Source: Phaeodactylibacter sp.
Lineage (GTDB): Bacteria > Bacteroidota > Bacteroidia > Chitinophagales > Saprospiraceae
DNA: 64,000 nucleotides
Direction of reading: 5' to 3'
Assembly: GCA_024102975.1 (NCBI GenBank)
Contig: JAGFJD010000639.1
Span: 1 to 64,000 of the forward strand
Below the pieces are notes generated by a model. The model made no database searches and was not told where the DNA came from. It was given only the letters and a program-made list of their open reading frames with translations. Below are positions 44,216 to 52,829 of this stretch, piece after piece; the first letter of the stretch is position 1, and each line of letters opens with the position of its first letter. The translations under genes and the position numbers were made by a program.

Positions 44216-46447
44216 ATGTTACGGTCAATTTATATTTTCGCCATCCTGTTCCTGAGCTGCGCCGATTTGATCAGCCAACCGTTTGAAGGCCGGGTCACCG
44301 ACGGTGCCGGACGGCCGATCCAGGACGCCTACGTCATCGGGCAATCGCAGATCAACCATACCCATACCAACGAACTGGGGATTTTCCGCCTCCCCGGTGC
44401 CCGGCCCGGCGATACGGTCAACATCAGTTTTGTAGGGTTCGAAACCCGGCGGCTGATCCTTCAGGAAAAGGACTTCGAACAGGCGACTACTGTTGTGATG
44501 AAAGAGGCGCCCATCAATCTGGAGCAGGTCGTCATCTCCAACAAGATGAGTACCCTGAACCAAATTTCTGCCGTGGGCCTGGAAACCAACCCGGTTAACT
44601 CCTCCCAGGAAGTCCTGCGCAAAGTGCCGGGCCTGTTCATCGCCCAGCATGCCGGCGGCGGCAAAGCCGAGCAGATTTTCCTGCGCGGCTTCGACATCGA
44701 CCATGGCACCGACATCAATATCACGGTTGACGGCCTTCCTGTCAACATGGTTTCCCACGCTCACGGGCAGGGGTACGCCGACCTGCACTTCCTCATCCCG
44801 GAGACGATTGAAAATATCGATTTCGGAAAAGGGCCGTATTATGCGGGCCAGGGCAACTTCACCACTGCCGGTTACGTAGGTTTCCAGACCAGAGAAAAGC
44901 TGGATGCCAGCCTGTTGTCCCTGGAATACGGGCAGTTCAACACGCTGAGGACGGTGGGCTTGTTTGACCTTCTGAGCGGCGATCCCGGCAGGAGCGCCTA
45001 TCTGGCTGCCGAGTACATGCTGAGCGATGGCCCTTTCGAGTCATCTCAGAACTTCAACCGGGCGAATCTGCTGGCGAAGTATACGGCCAACCTGCCCAAC
45101 AACGACAAACTATCCTTTATGGCTTCTCACTTCACCAGCAAATGGGATGCTTCCGGGCAAATCCCGCAGAGAGCTGTGGATTCGGGCCTTATCAGCCGCT
45201 TCGGCGCTATCGACGATACAGAAGGCGGCGCCACCAGCCGGACCAACGTGGCCATCCACCATGCCAAAATGCTTTCCGGCAATGCGTTCGTCAAAAGCCG
45301 CGCCTACTTCACGCAGTACGACTTTGAGTTGTTTTCCAACTTCACCTTCTTCCTGAACGATCCCGAGAACGGCGACCAGATCCGGCAAAGGGAGAACCGG
45401 AATATCTTCGGGATAGAAAGCGTCCTCCACCGGCAGTACCGGCTGGCCGGGGCAGGGCTCAGCCTGCGGGCCGGCGCCGGCCTGCGCTACGACCTGGTCA
45501 AGGACAACGAGCTTTCGCGCACCCTCAACCGGAGGGCTACCGTTGAAGCCATTGCTTTGGGCGACATCAACGAATCCAACGTGTACGGCTTCGCCGGCGC
45601 AGAGCTGGATTTCGGCAAAGTGCTGATCAATCCCGGCCTGCGGGTGGATTACTTCAAATTTGACTATGTCGACAAGCTGGCCGCTGCCTACAGCACACTG
45701 TCGGAAAACAAGGCCTTCGTCAGCCCCAAGCTGAACCTCATTTACAACCCGAACCGCCACTGGCAGTTCTTCCTCAAATCCGGCATCGGCTTTCACTCCA
45801 ACGATACCCGCGTAGTAGTTGCTCAGGAAGGCAGGGAAATCCTGCCCGCCGCCTACGGTGCCGACCTGGGGGCCATGTGGAAGCCCCTGCCCCGCCTCTG
45901 GTTCAACACGGCCCTCTGGTATCTGTTCCTGGAGCAGGAATTTGTCTACGTAGGCGATGAGGGCATCGTGGAACCCAGCGGCAAAACCCGCCGCTACGGC
46001 ATGGACTTTGGCATTCGCTATCAGGTCACCAACAGCTTGTTCTTTGATTCGGATGTCAACTACACCATCGCCCGGGCCATCGATGAGCCGGAAGGGGCGG
46101 ATTACATCCCCCTGGCACCCGACCTGACCGCCACCGGAGGGCTGTCCTTTCAGCCTTCTTCCGGGTTTTCCGGCGGAATCCGGTATCGTTACATCAAGGA
46201 CCGCCCGGCCAACGAGGACGGCAGCATCACGGCGGAGGGGTATTTCGTGGTGGACGGCAACGTCAATTATACGATCAAAAATGTGACGTTCAGCATTATC
46301 GGGGAGAACCTGCTGGATGCGGAATGGAATGAGGCGCAGTTCGCTACGGAATCGAGGCTTAAAGGAGAAGGTGAAAGCGTGGAGGAACTGCACTTTACGC
46401 CGGGTGTGCCGTTCTTTATCAGGGGGAAGGTGGCCTACCGGTTCTGA
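44216..46447 (+). CDS. TonB-dependent outer-membrane receptor
   Basis: 743 residues: N-terminal signal (possibly a lipoprotein-like LFLSCADLISQ), a carboxypeptidase-regulatory-like domain (FEGRVTDGAGRPIQDAYVIG), a plug (NSSQEVLRKVPGLFIAQHAGGGKAEQIFLRGFDIDHGTDINITVDG) and a 22-strand barrel ending in RGKVAYRF with terminal Phe. The plug contains VSHAHGQGYADLHF, with His residues where ligand could bind. It is not of the SusC type and has no SusD partner. Together with the His-rich protein upstream, a metal or metal-complex substrate is plausible but unproven. Confidence 0.88.
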   Translation: MLRSIYIFAILFLSCADLISQPFEGRVTDGAGRPIQDAYVIGQSQINHTHTNELGIFRLPGARPGDTVNISFVGFETRRLILQEKDFEQATTVVMKEAPINLEQVVISNKMSTLNQISAVGLETNPVNSSQEVLRKVPGLFIAQHAGGGKAEQIFLRGFDIDHGTDINITVDGLPVNMVSHAHGQGYADLHFLIPETIENIDFGKGPYYAGQGNFTTAGYVGFQTREKLDASLLSLEYGQFNTLRTVGLFDLLSGDPGRSAYLAAEYMLSDGPFESSQNFNRANLLAKYTANLPNNDKLSFMASHFTSKWDASGQIPQRAVDSGLISRFGAIDDTEGGATSRTNVAIHHAKMLSGNAFVKSRAYFTQYDFELFSNFTFFLNDPENGDQIRQRENRNIFGIESVLHRQYRLAGAGLSLRAGAGLRYDLVKDNELSRTLNRRATVEAIALGDINESNVYGFAGAELDFGKVLINPGLRVDYFKFDYVDKLAAAYSTLSENKAFVSPKLNLIYNPNRHWQFFLKSGIGFHSNDTRVVVAQEGREILPAAYGADLGAMWKPLPRLWFNTALWYLFLEQEFVYVGDEGIVEPSGKTRRYGMDFGIRYQVTNSLFFDSDVNYTIARAIDEPEGADYIPLAPDLTATGGLSFQPSSGFSGGIRYRYIKDRPANEDGSITAEGYFVVDGNVNYTIKNVTFSIIGENLLDAEWNEAQFATESRLKGEGESVEELHFTPGVPFFIRGKVAYRF

Positions 46448-46470
46448 CCCCAGGCAGGATTGTCAGGGCA

Positions 46471-46555
46471 GACAGGATTAACAGGATTGACAGGGTATAC
46501 TGGACTGGACTTGCAATTCCAGGCCCACATTCCGGCAAATCCTGTTCATCCTGTC
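46471..46555. repeat. Inverted GACAGGATTAACAGGATT repeat at convergent gene ends
   Basis: GACAGGATTAACAGGATT (46471-46488) faces AATCCTGTTCATCCTGTC (46538-46555). It fills the gap between the TonB receptor and the serpin gene and belongs to the same wording found at 18044-18115 and 52610-52810. Confidence 0.65.
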
Positions 46556-46573
46556 TTTATAAAGGCCGGCGCA

Positions 46574-47818
46574 CTAGTCTGCATTAGGGTCCATCATCTT
46601 GCCAAGGAAGAGGATGCCGTTGGTTTGGGCGTCGCGTATGGCGAAGATGAAGGGTTTGTTGACGTTCATCGTCGGGATTTGGGGCAGAGAGGTTTCAACG
46701 ATCACTACAGAAGTGACGGCTGCCGCTTCGCTGCCCTCTTCGTTCACTTCGATGACTGCCTTGTGTTTGACCTCGTCAATATTCAGGGCGGCGTCGGCGA
46801 TGCCGGTGAAATCCGCCAGGCCGGGAGCGAAAGCGATGCCCATGCCGAGATCCGTCAATGCCTTGACCAGGCTTTTTTCGTATTGCATCCTGAACTTCGG
46901 GAAGAAGAAGAACAGCTCCTGATAGGTGAATGACTGCGTCCAGGATGCCCAGTTAGCATTGTTCATTTCGCTGACGACGTCATCGACGGAATAGCCCGGT
47001 TTGGGCAGGAAAACGCTCATGGTGAAAGCGGAATCGGCGTAGGCCAGGTCGATCGCCTGGAAGACTTCAGTTTCGAAGTAGGGCAGGAATCCCTGGCCCC
47101 AGTTCATCATGTCTACTTCAGCTACGGTTTCGTTTTCCAGCATGAATTCAGCCGGATGGGTGAAATCCGGGTCGAAGGGATGGCGCCAGGCGCCCTTAAA
47201 GTAGACAGCATTGATGAGGTACATCACCACGTTGGAAGCAATGGGCCCGTCGACGATCGACTCGATCAGGCCATTGGTATTGTCTTTCACCCAGCTGTTG
47301 ATGGCTACCCGGGCCTGCGGGTCGGCGAAGTCGAGTTCGGACACTTCGCTGCCGAAATAATCGCGGTTGACAGCCAGGAAGGCATCTTTGGCCGGGAAGC
47401 CCTGCCGGTACCAGATGGAGTTGGCCAGCAGCAGTTGCACTTCCGGATCCAGGACCGGCAGCAGGGCTAGCAATTGTTTGAAGCCTTCATTCGCCTGCTC
47501 CAGGCTCATGCCGTTTTGTTCCAGCGTGGCCATCATATCGGAGCGGGTTTGGCCTTCGGCGCCGTTTACGGCCATGGAAAGGGCGGTGGCTACGCTCAGG
47601 GGAGAGATGAAAATGTTATCCTCGGGCGCATCCTGGTGCAACTGCCGGAACAGGTTGAAGCCGAATTCCGTGTTGGAGGAACTCACCAGGCAGGCTTCGG
47701 CATTATCCTCGCAGTTGATGCCCGGCGCGGGCGCGGGATCCTGAATCGCATCTTCGTTGTTGCATTGAACAAAGAGGAAGGAAATAGCCAGCAAAAACAA
47801 AGGGATTATTTTATTCAT
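46574..47818 (-). CDS. Serpin family lipoprotein (inhibitory type)
   Basis: 414 residues. Lipobox ISFLFVQC-N, an acidic linker, then a full serpin fold: FGFNLFRQLHQDAPEDNIFISPLSVATALSMAVNGAEG, ANSIWYRQGFP, INSWVKDNTNGLI, LINAVYFKGAW, and FIFAIRDAQTNGILFLGKM at the end. The hinge EVNEEGSEAAAVTSVV is of inhibitory type (small residues P15-P9); counting from it, the scissile bond would be Thr-Ser in IVETSLP. Serpins trap serine or cysteine proteases. It is 37 nt downstream of a Kazal inhibitor gene on the same strand. Confidence 0.93.
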   Translation of the reverse strand: MNKIIPLFLLAISFLFVQCNNEDAIQDPAPAPGINCEDNAEACLVSSSNTEFGFNLFRQLHQDAPEDNIFISPLSVATALSMAVNGAEGQTRSDMMATLEQNGMSLEQANEGFKQLLALLPVLDPEVQLLLANSIWYRQGFPAKDAFLAVNRDYFGSEVSELDFADPQARVAINSWVKDNTNGLIESIVDGPIASNVVMYLINAVYFKGAWRHPFDPDFTHPAEFMLENETVAEVDMMNWGQGFLPYFETEVFQAIDLAYADSAFTMSVFLPKPGYSVDDVVSEMNNANWASWTQSFTYQELFFFFPKFRMQYEKSLVKALTDLGMGIAFAPGLADFTGIADAALNIDEVKHKAVIEVNEEGSEAAAVTSVVIVETSLPQIPTMNVNKPFIFAIRDAQTNGILFLGKMMDPNAD

Positions 47819-47855
47819 CACAATTATGGTTTTTGTTTGTCAGATTTTAACAGGT

Positions 47856-48089
47856 TCAATCTCCGCAGGCTCCGGGTTCATAGTCAAAAATGCCGTTGCA
47901 AACAGCGTAGCAGTCATTGCTGTAAGTCACGCCGTCGCAGCCGCATACCGGGGCATATATCTGGTAGCATACGCAATCGGGAGAAGGGTCAGTGGCCTGG
48001 CAATCGGGAACCGGGTCGTCCTCGCAGTTGCAGGCGAAAACCGATAAGGCAAAAAAGGCGGACATGGTTAACAGGCGGATTGTTTTCAT
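47856..48089 (-). CDS. Kazal-type protease inhibitor lipoprotein
   Basis: 77 residues: lipobox FALSVFAC-N (Cys20), a short Cys-containing acidic linker, and one Kazal domain at 39-75 (CVCYQIYAPVCGCDGVTY, then SNDCYAVC and a final Cys75). By alignment with pancreatic secretory trypsin inhibitor (CTKIYDPVC) the P1 residue is Gln43 and P1' is Ile44, so a trypsin-like target is unlikely. An extra Cys pair (49 and 51) is common in bacterial Kazal domains. Lies directly before the serpin gene. Confidence 0.92.
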   Translation of the reverse strand: MKTIRLLTMSAFFALSVFACNCEDDPVPDCQATDPSPDCVCYQIYAPVCGCDGVTYSNDCYAVCNGIFDYEPGACGD

Positions 48090-48174
48090 GGCTTATTAGT
48101 TAATCCTTTCAGGGAGGACGAGGGAAAGGCGGTTGATGTTGGGTTAGAAAACAAAAAAATGGAGGCGCCGTTTT

Positions 48175-49887
48175 TTATCGCCGGAAGCTTTTCTCAAAAA
48201 CCGCCACATTGCCCATTGCATCCTTCACTTCCAGCCTGAGTTGGTGTTCGCCCCGGGCGAGGGTATCCTCGAAAAAGTACTCCAGCCGTCCCTGTTTGGC
48301 ATCATATTCAAATAACACCCAGTGGCCGTCGACCGTTCCCCGGTACTGCAGGCCGGGCACGTCGCCGGCTGTGCGGAAGTTGTCGGTTATCCGAAAAGCG
48401 ACGGAGGCGGCCCGGCTCAGGTCTTCCTGCCAGCTGAGGGGTTTGATGGCCGGAGGCTCGTCGTCTGTCAGGATGCAGTAGGCGCCGAAAGATGCCGCCC
48501 GGGCATGCAGAAAACCGTCCTTCCACGATCCGCCGCAGTTTACAACGGCGCCGCCGTCTGTGCAGTAACCGACAAAAGCCTTTTCCCGGAGGTGATCCGG
48601 GATCAGCAAAGTAGGGCGGATAGCTATGTCGAATGCCTGATGGAGCGGCGTTCCGGGATAGTGAATATGATGAACCAACGAGTAGACGCCATACGAATCT
48701 TCCAGGACGGGTTCGTAGTAAAAATGGAGGCTCTCATAGAAGCTGTTCTCCGGAAAGCGGAGGAAAAGGGAAGGGGTTTGGATGACGCTGGCTTCCTCCC
48801 GGGGCAGCCAGTAATTGTAGAAGGGGCGTTGAATGTGCTTTCTGCCGGGAATCCGTTTCAGCCAGAAGGACAGGGTCGAGATATTTCCGGCTATATCGGC
48901 TGCTTCCAGGCGGACGGCGACCGCTTCTTCGGTATCCAGCGTGATCATGCCTCCTTTCTTCAGGTAGTTGGATAAGGCGTTGCCGGGCATGAGGTACAAC
49001 CGGTTGACATACCTGCCGTTTTCCCGCAACGCTTCGTAATCCAGGTGAGCGTCGAGGTAGCGCGTTTCTTCCCGGCGGAAATGCTCCATGTTGAAGTGGT
49101 AGGCCAGAGAATCCTGGCAGAACAACTTGAGTTCGAAAATCCCGTTGCGGTTGTTGGCCCCATCTTGCTGGTCGAACACCTCCAACCCCAGGCCCACCTG
49201 GGGGAAAGCAGTGCGGAGGGTGTCGCCCTGCGCCAGGTGAAAGGAACCGTCCTGTACCATGCGAAACGCCTGCTCCTGGACCAAAGAAGAGATACCTCGT
49301 TCATCGATGGCATACAGCCGCAGGCGCTGCATAACCGGGGGGCGGTGGTCGGCAACCGGCAGGCCGAAATTCAGGGGGTTGACGGCGAGGGTTCCGGTGC
49401 TGTCCCGAACCTCAAAATGCAGGTGTGGGCCGAAAGAGTGGCCGGTCAGGCCCATAGTGCCGATCACAGCTCCTTTCCCGACGGGGAACAACCCGGGTTC
49501 CGGGTGCAGGTCTACGGCATAAGACTCTTCCGAATACTGATGGCTTCGCACGAAAGCTTCCAGCTCCGGGCTGAAGCGGTCCATGTGGGCGTAAACAGTA
49601 GTGTAGCCGTTGGGATGCGACAGATAAACGGCCTTGCCGTAACCGCCCGGCGATACCGAAATGCGCGAAACGTAACCTGCCGCTGCCGCCAGGAGCACAT
49701 CCCCCACATTGCCTTTGATGTCGGCGCCCGAATGAAAGTGGCCGGGCCGCAATTCGCCGAAGGTGCCCGACAGGCGCAATGGCCCTCTGGCCGGCGCGGA
49801 AAAATAATCCTGCGGATAGGGCGCATCCTCCCGGAAGGTAAAGGAAAGGAGAAGAAGGACAGAGCTTATGATCAGGGTGCTGCGCAT
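48175..49887 (-). CDS. M23-family (LytM) metallopeptidase
   Basis: 570 residues, with a signal peptide, then an M23 peptidase domain at about 40-165: HFHSGADIKG (His and Asp zinc ligands), SRISVSPGGYGKAVYLSHPNG, YAHMD and GPHLHFEVRD (His-x-His). A long C-terminal part (about 170-570) is beta-rich with no recognised fold. It probably cleaves peptidoglycan cross-links or is a cell-envelope regulator. The gene starts 82 nt downstream of aat on the same strand. Confidence 0.88.
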   Translation of the reverse strand: MRSTLIISSVLLLLSFTFREDAPYPQDYFSAPARGPLRLSGTFGELRPGHFHSGADIKGNVGDVLLAAAAGYVSRISVSPGGYGKAVYLSHPNGYTTVYAHMDRFSPELEAFVRSHQYSEESYAVDLHPEPGLFPVGKGAVIGTMGLTGHSFGPHLHFEVRDSTGTLAVNPLNFGLPVADHRPPVMQRLRLYAIDERGISSLVQEQAFRMVQDGSFHLAQGDTLRTAFPQVGLGLEVFDQQDGANNRNGIFELKLFCQDSLAYHFNMEHFRREETRYLDAHLDYEALRENGRYVNRLYLMPGNALSNYLKKGGMITLDTEEAVAVRLEAADIAGNISTLSFWLKRIPGRKHIQRPFYNYWLPREEASVIQTPSLFLRFPENSFYESLHFYYEPVLEDSYGVYSLVHHIHYPGTPLHQAFDIAIRPTLLIPDHLREKAFVGYCTDGGAVVNCGGSWKDGFLHARAASFGAYCILTDDEPPAIKPLSWQEDLSRAASVAFRITDNFRTAGDVPGLQYRGTVDGHWVLFEYDAKQGRLEYFFEDTLARGEHQLRLEVKDAMGNVAVFEKSFRR

Positions 49888-49968
49888 CGGATGTTGGTTA
49901 TATGGCCATAGGGCTGGATTGTTGTATTGTTGCCGGGATAAACAGGCGGATACGATTGGCGTTGCAGG

Positions 49969-50676
49969 CTACCGCTCTTCATCCTCCTGCCCCCACCCTC
50001 CCCAGTTGCCCTTCAGCGTTCTTTCCTGTTCGTTTTCCTTCAGGTATGCGAGGAATTTTTTGCGGGGGATACTTCGGGCGCCGAGGCTGGCCAGGTGGCT
50101 GGTTTCCTGCTGGCAGTCGATCAGCCGGAAGCCTCGCCGGCGCAACTGGCGCACGAGCGCAATGAAACCAAATTTTGAGGCGTTGCTGGCTTTGGCGAAC
50201 ATCGATTCTCCGAAAAAGATCCGGCCCAGGGCGATGCCGTACAGGCCGCCCACCAGATGGCCATCCTGCAACACCTCAACAGAGTGGGCGTATCCCATTT
50301 CATGCAGGTGGGCATAACCTTTGATCATCCCTTTGGTGATCCAGGTGCCGCCCTGCCCGGGCCGGTACTGGGCGGCGCATTGCCGGATGACGGTTTCGAA
50401 CTGTTGGTCAAAGGTGATTTCGAACTTGCGCTGGTTAAAATAGGGGCGCATGCTCCGGGCCACTTTCAATTCGTCGGGGAAGAGCACGAAACGGGGGTCG
50501 GGCGACCACCAGAGGATGGGTTCGCCGGGGCCGAACCACGGGAAAATCCCCATGGAGTATGCTTTTAATAAGCGCTGGGGAGAAAGGTCGCCGCCGATAG
50601 CAAGCACGCCCTCGGGGTCGGCAAGCTCGGGGTTGGGAAAAACGAGGTTTTGTTCAGAAAGCCAAAAGATGGGCAT
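49969..50676 (-). CDS. aat: Leucyl/phenylalanyl-tRNA--protein transferase
   Basis: 235 residues. Adds Leu or Phe to proteins that begin with Lys or Arg, making a bacterial N-degron. Motifs: FPNPELADPEGVLAIGGDLSPQRLLKAYSMGIFPWF, WWSPDPRFVLFP, GTWITKGMIKGYAHLHEMGYAHSVEV, GGLYGIALGRIFFGESMF and DCQQETSHLASLGARSIPR. All match the family. ATG at 50676; a TTG at 50682 is also in frame. clpS lies 17 nt upstream, so both halves of the pathway form one unit. Confidence 0.96.
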   Translation of the reverse strand: MPIFWLSEQNLVFPNPELADPEGVLAIGGDLSPQRLLKAYSMGIFPWFGPGEPILWWSPDPRFVLFPDELKVARSMRPYFNQRKFEITFDQQFETVIRQCAAQYRPGQGGTWITKGMIKGYAHLHEMGYAHSVEVLQDGHLVGGLYGIALGRIFFGESMFAKASNASKFGFIALVRQLRRRGFRLIDCQQETSHLASLGARSIPRKKFLAYLKENEQERTLKGNWGGWGQEDEER

Positions 50677-50692
50677 TCTCAAAAGGAGTATA

Positions 50693-50998
50693 TCAGTTTT
50701 CTTCGATCACAGCGGACAAGCCCCGGTCGACCAGCGCGTCTTTTTTGGGTTTAAGTACGCTTTTGGGCGCTGTCTTGACGGTGGCCTTGCCTTTGAAATG
50801 GATGATGAGGGAGAGCTGTTCGGCCTGCTCCAGCGTGTGGTGGAGCACCTCCTGAAAGCATTGAATGACCCATTCGAAGGTATTGTGGTCATCGTTAAAA
50901 ACGATCAGCTGCGCTTGTTCGCCTATATCCGAAACCTCGTCTTCAACGACGACTTCTTCCAGCTCTTCTACCGCGTGATTGTACAGCTCTTCCATCAT
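50693..50998 (-). CDS. clpS: ATP-dependent Clp protease adaptor ClpS
   Basis: About 101 residues. Recognises N-terminal Leu, Phe, Tyr or Trp and hands substrates to a Clp ATPase. The core VFNDDHNTFEWVIQCFQEVL, then AEQLSLIIHFKGKATVKTA, and LVDRGLSAVIEE fits ClpS, including the Asp-Asp-His pocket residues. The N-terminal extension is very acidic. Two adjacent ATGs at 50998 and 50995 are possible starts. Confidence 0.94.
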   Translation of the reverse strand: MMEELYNHAVEELEEVVVEDEVSDIGEQAQLIVFNDDHNTFEWVIQCFQEVLHHTLEQAEQLSLIIHFKGKATVKTAPKSVLKPKKDALVDRGLSAVIEEN

Positions 50999-51069
50999 AT
51001 TTCCGGACTTTTGATTTAATGACCCGGGCACTGCACACGAGGGGTTGGCCAGGGGTCATATTCAACAAA

Positions 51070-51540
51070 CTAATTCAAATTGCTTAAAGTTTCCTTCACT
51101 GCCTCGAAATCAGGCAGGTTGCCGGCATTGTCCAGTACTTCGGCATAGCGGACGACGCCGTTCTTGTCGATGACAAAGGCGGAGCGCTTGGAGACCCCAC
51201 GCAGCCCAAGGACAAACTCTTCGTACAATGCTCCGTAGGCCCGGGATACTTCCTTGTTGAAATCGGAAAGCAGGGGGAAATTGAGTTGCTGTTCGGCCTT
51301 AAACTTGTTCAATGTAAAGGGAGAATCCACGGAAACGGCCAGTACCTCGGCGTTTGATCCATTATACAGGGCGATATTATCCCGCATGGAGCAGAGTTCT
51401 TCCGTGCAGACGCTGGTAAAGGCCATAGGGAAGAACAGCAGAATGACATTTTTTCCCTCGTAATCTTTGAGGGAGACTTCCTTCTTATCAGAGGAGTACA
51501 GCGAGAAAGACGGTGCTTTATCACCTACGTTTACGGACAT
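51070..51540 (-). CDS. Peroxiredoxin (AhpC/TSA family)
   Basis: 156 residues, thioredoxin fold. Reduces peroxides. The peroxidatic Cys lies in FFPMAFTSVCTEELC (Cys45) with a second Cys five residues on (TEELC), as in AhpE/PrxE-like enzymes. The rest (VSVDSPFTLNKFKAEQQLNFPLLSDF, GVSKRSAFVIDKNGVVRY) is typical. It stands alone, 130 nt from the divergent transporter gene. Confidence 0.93.
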   Translation of the reverse strand: MSVNVGDKAPSFSLYSSDKKEVSLKDYEGKNVILLFFPMAFTSVCTEELCSMRDNIALYNGSNAEVLAVSVDSPFTLNKFKAEQQLNFPLLSDFNKEVSRAYGALYEEFVLGLRGVSKRSAFVIDKNGVVRYAEVLDNAGNLPDFEAVKETLSNLN

Positions 51541-51696
51541 ACTTTTGTGTTTTTAAGTTGTTTGCCGGAACGGGTTCCGCAGGTTATGAAAACTTTTGGT
51601 AAACAGCTTCTCTGAGCTTATCCAATAATTTTTCCGATTCATAAAGATAAGGAAAGTCTGTTGATTTTTTTTGCTTTGCAGCCCAAACCAATTTAT

Positions 51697-52584
51697 ATGG
51701 ACAACGAAAAGAGGGCTTACCTGGAGCTGCACATTGCTGTTTTCCTTTTTGGGTTTACGGCTATTCTGGGCGATTTGATTCAGCTATCTGCCCTGGCGAT
51801 TGTCTGGTGGCGGGTTTTGATCACCAGCGCAAGCCTGCTTTTTCTTATCCGGGGCGGGCGGGCGCTGCGGCAGATACCCTGGCCAACGATCCTCCAATTC
51901 ATGGGCATTGGCATGCTGGTGGCCATTCACTGGCTGGCTTTTTACGGATCGATCAAGCTCGCCAACGCGTCCATTGCGCTGATCTGCATGGCGACGGCCT
52001 CTTTTTTTACGTCGGTCCTGGAGCCGTTGATCATGCGGCAACGGGTACGCTGGTTCGAAATCCTGCTCGGCCTGGCCGTCATTCCCGGCATGGCGCTCAT
52101 TGTCAGCAGCACCGACGCTACTATGAATGCAGGCATACTGGCGGGGCTGGCTGCTGCGCTGCTGGCCGCGCTGTTTGCCACGCTGAACAAAAAGCTCGTC
52201 GGGCGGTCGGATGAAATGAGCATCACGTTTCTGGAATTGGGCAGCGCCTGGCTTTTTTTAAGCCTGATCCTGCCTGTTTATCTGCTCCGCGCTGAAAGGC
52301 CGGTGCCGCTCCTTCCGGCTCCGGCAGACTGGCTGTACCTCATTGTGCTCTCTCTGCTTTGCACTACGCTGGCCTATGTGCTGGCCCTGCGCTCTCTTCG
52401 CCACTTGTCGGCATTCGCTTCCAACCTCGCCATCAACCTGGAACCGGTTTACGGCATCGTCCTGGCCTGGTTTATCCTGAAAGACCACAAAGAGCTCTCT
52501 GCCGGATTCTACCTGGGAGTAGCGCTGATCCTGGGCGCTGTTTTCAGCTATCCTCTGGTGCGGCGGAAATTTGGACAAGGGTAA
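51697..52584 (+). CDS. EamA/DMT-family transporter
   Basis: 295 residues with ten hydrophobic segments in two EamA repeats (LHIAVFLFGFTAILGDLI, IVWWRVLITSASLLFLI, WLAFYGSIKLANASIALI and, in the second half, WLYLIVLSLLCTTLAYVLALRSLRHLSAFA, NLEPVYGIVLAWFILKD). Drug/metabolite exporters of this type have many substrates, none predictable here. ATG at 51697; the frame extends to a TTG at 51661. Confidence 0.9.
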   Translation: MDNEKRAYLELHIAVFLFGFTAILGDLIQLSALAIVWWRVLITSASLLFLIRGGRALRQIPWPTILQFMGIGMLVAIHWLAFYGSIKLANASIALICMATASFFTSVLEPLIMRQRVRWFEILLGLAVIPGMALIVSSTDATMNAGILAGLAAALLAALFATLNKKLVGRSDEMSITFLELGSAWLFLSLILPVYLLRAERPVPLLPAPADWLYLIVLSLLCTTLAYVLALRSLRHLSAFASNLAINLEPVYGIVLAWFILKDHKELSAGFYLGVALILGAVFSYPLVRRKFGQG

Positions 52585-52609
52585 AACAATACCCGGGTAG
52601 CGACTTGTA

Positions 52610-52810
52610 GACAGGATGAACAGGAACCGAGCGTACCACTTTCAGGGCTTGCCCTGATGAACCAGAAGGGTGGTGTGTTATCGATAGACAGGATTGACAG
52701 GGTTAACAGAACAGGAGGGGGCTCTTGCCTTTGTAAAGACAGGATTGACAGGATTAACAGGATGGTAGTGGCTTCTGCTGTAATAGCATATATATCCTGT
52801 TAATCCTGAT
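52610..52810. repeat. Cluster of GACAGGAT-type repeats and hairpin
   Basis: Between convergent genes: GACAGGATGAACAGGA (52610), GACAGGATTGACAGGGTTAA (52687), GACAGGATTGACAGGATTAA (52738), and the inverted ATCCTGTTAATCCTGAT (52794-52810). Within it, CGTACCAC (52632) pairs with GTGGTG (52670-52675) around an inner CAGGG-CTTG-CCCTG stem, recalling the susC-susD palindromes. Confidence 0.65.
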
Positions 52811-52829
52811 CCGGGCAAAATTGCTTTGT

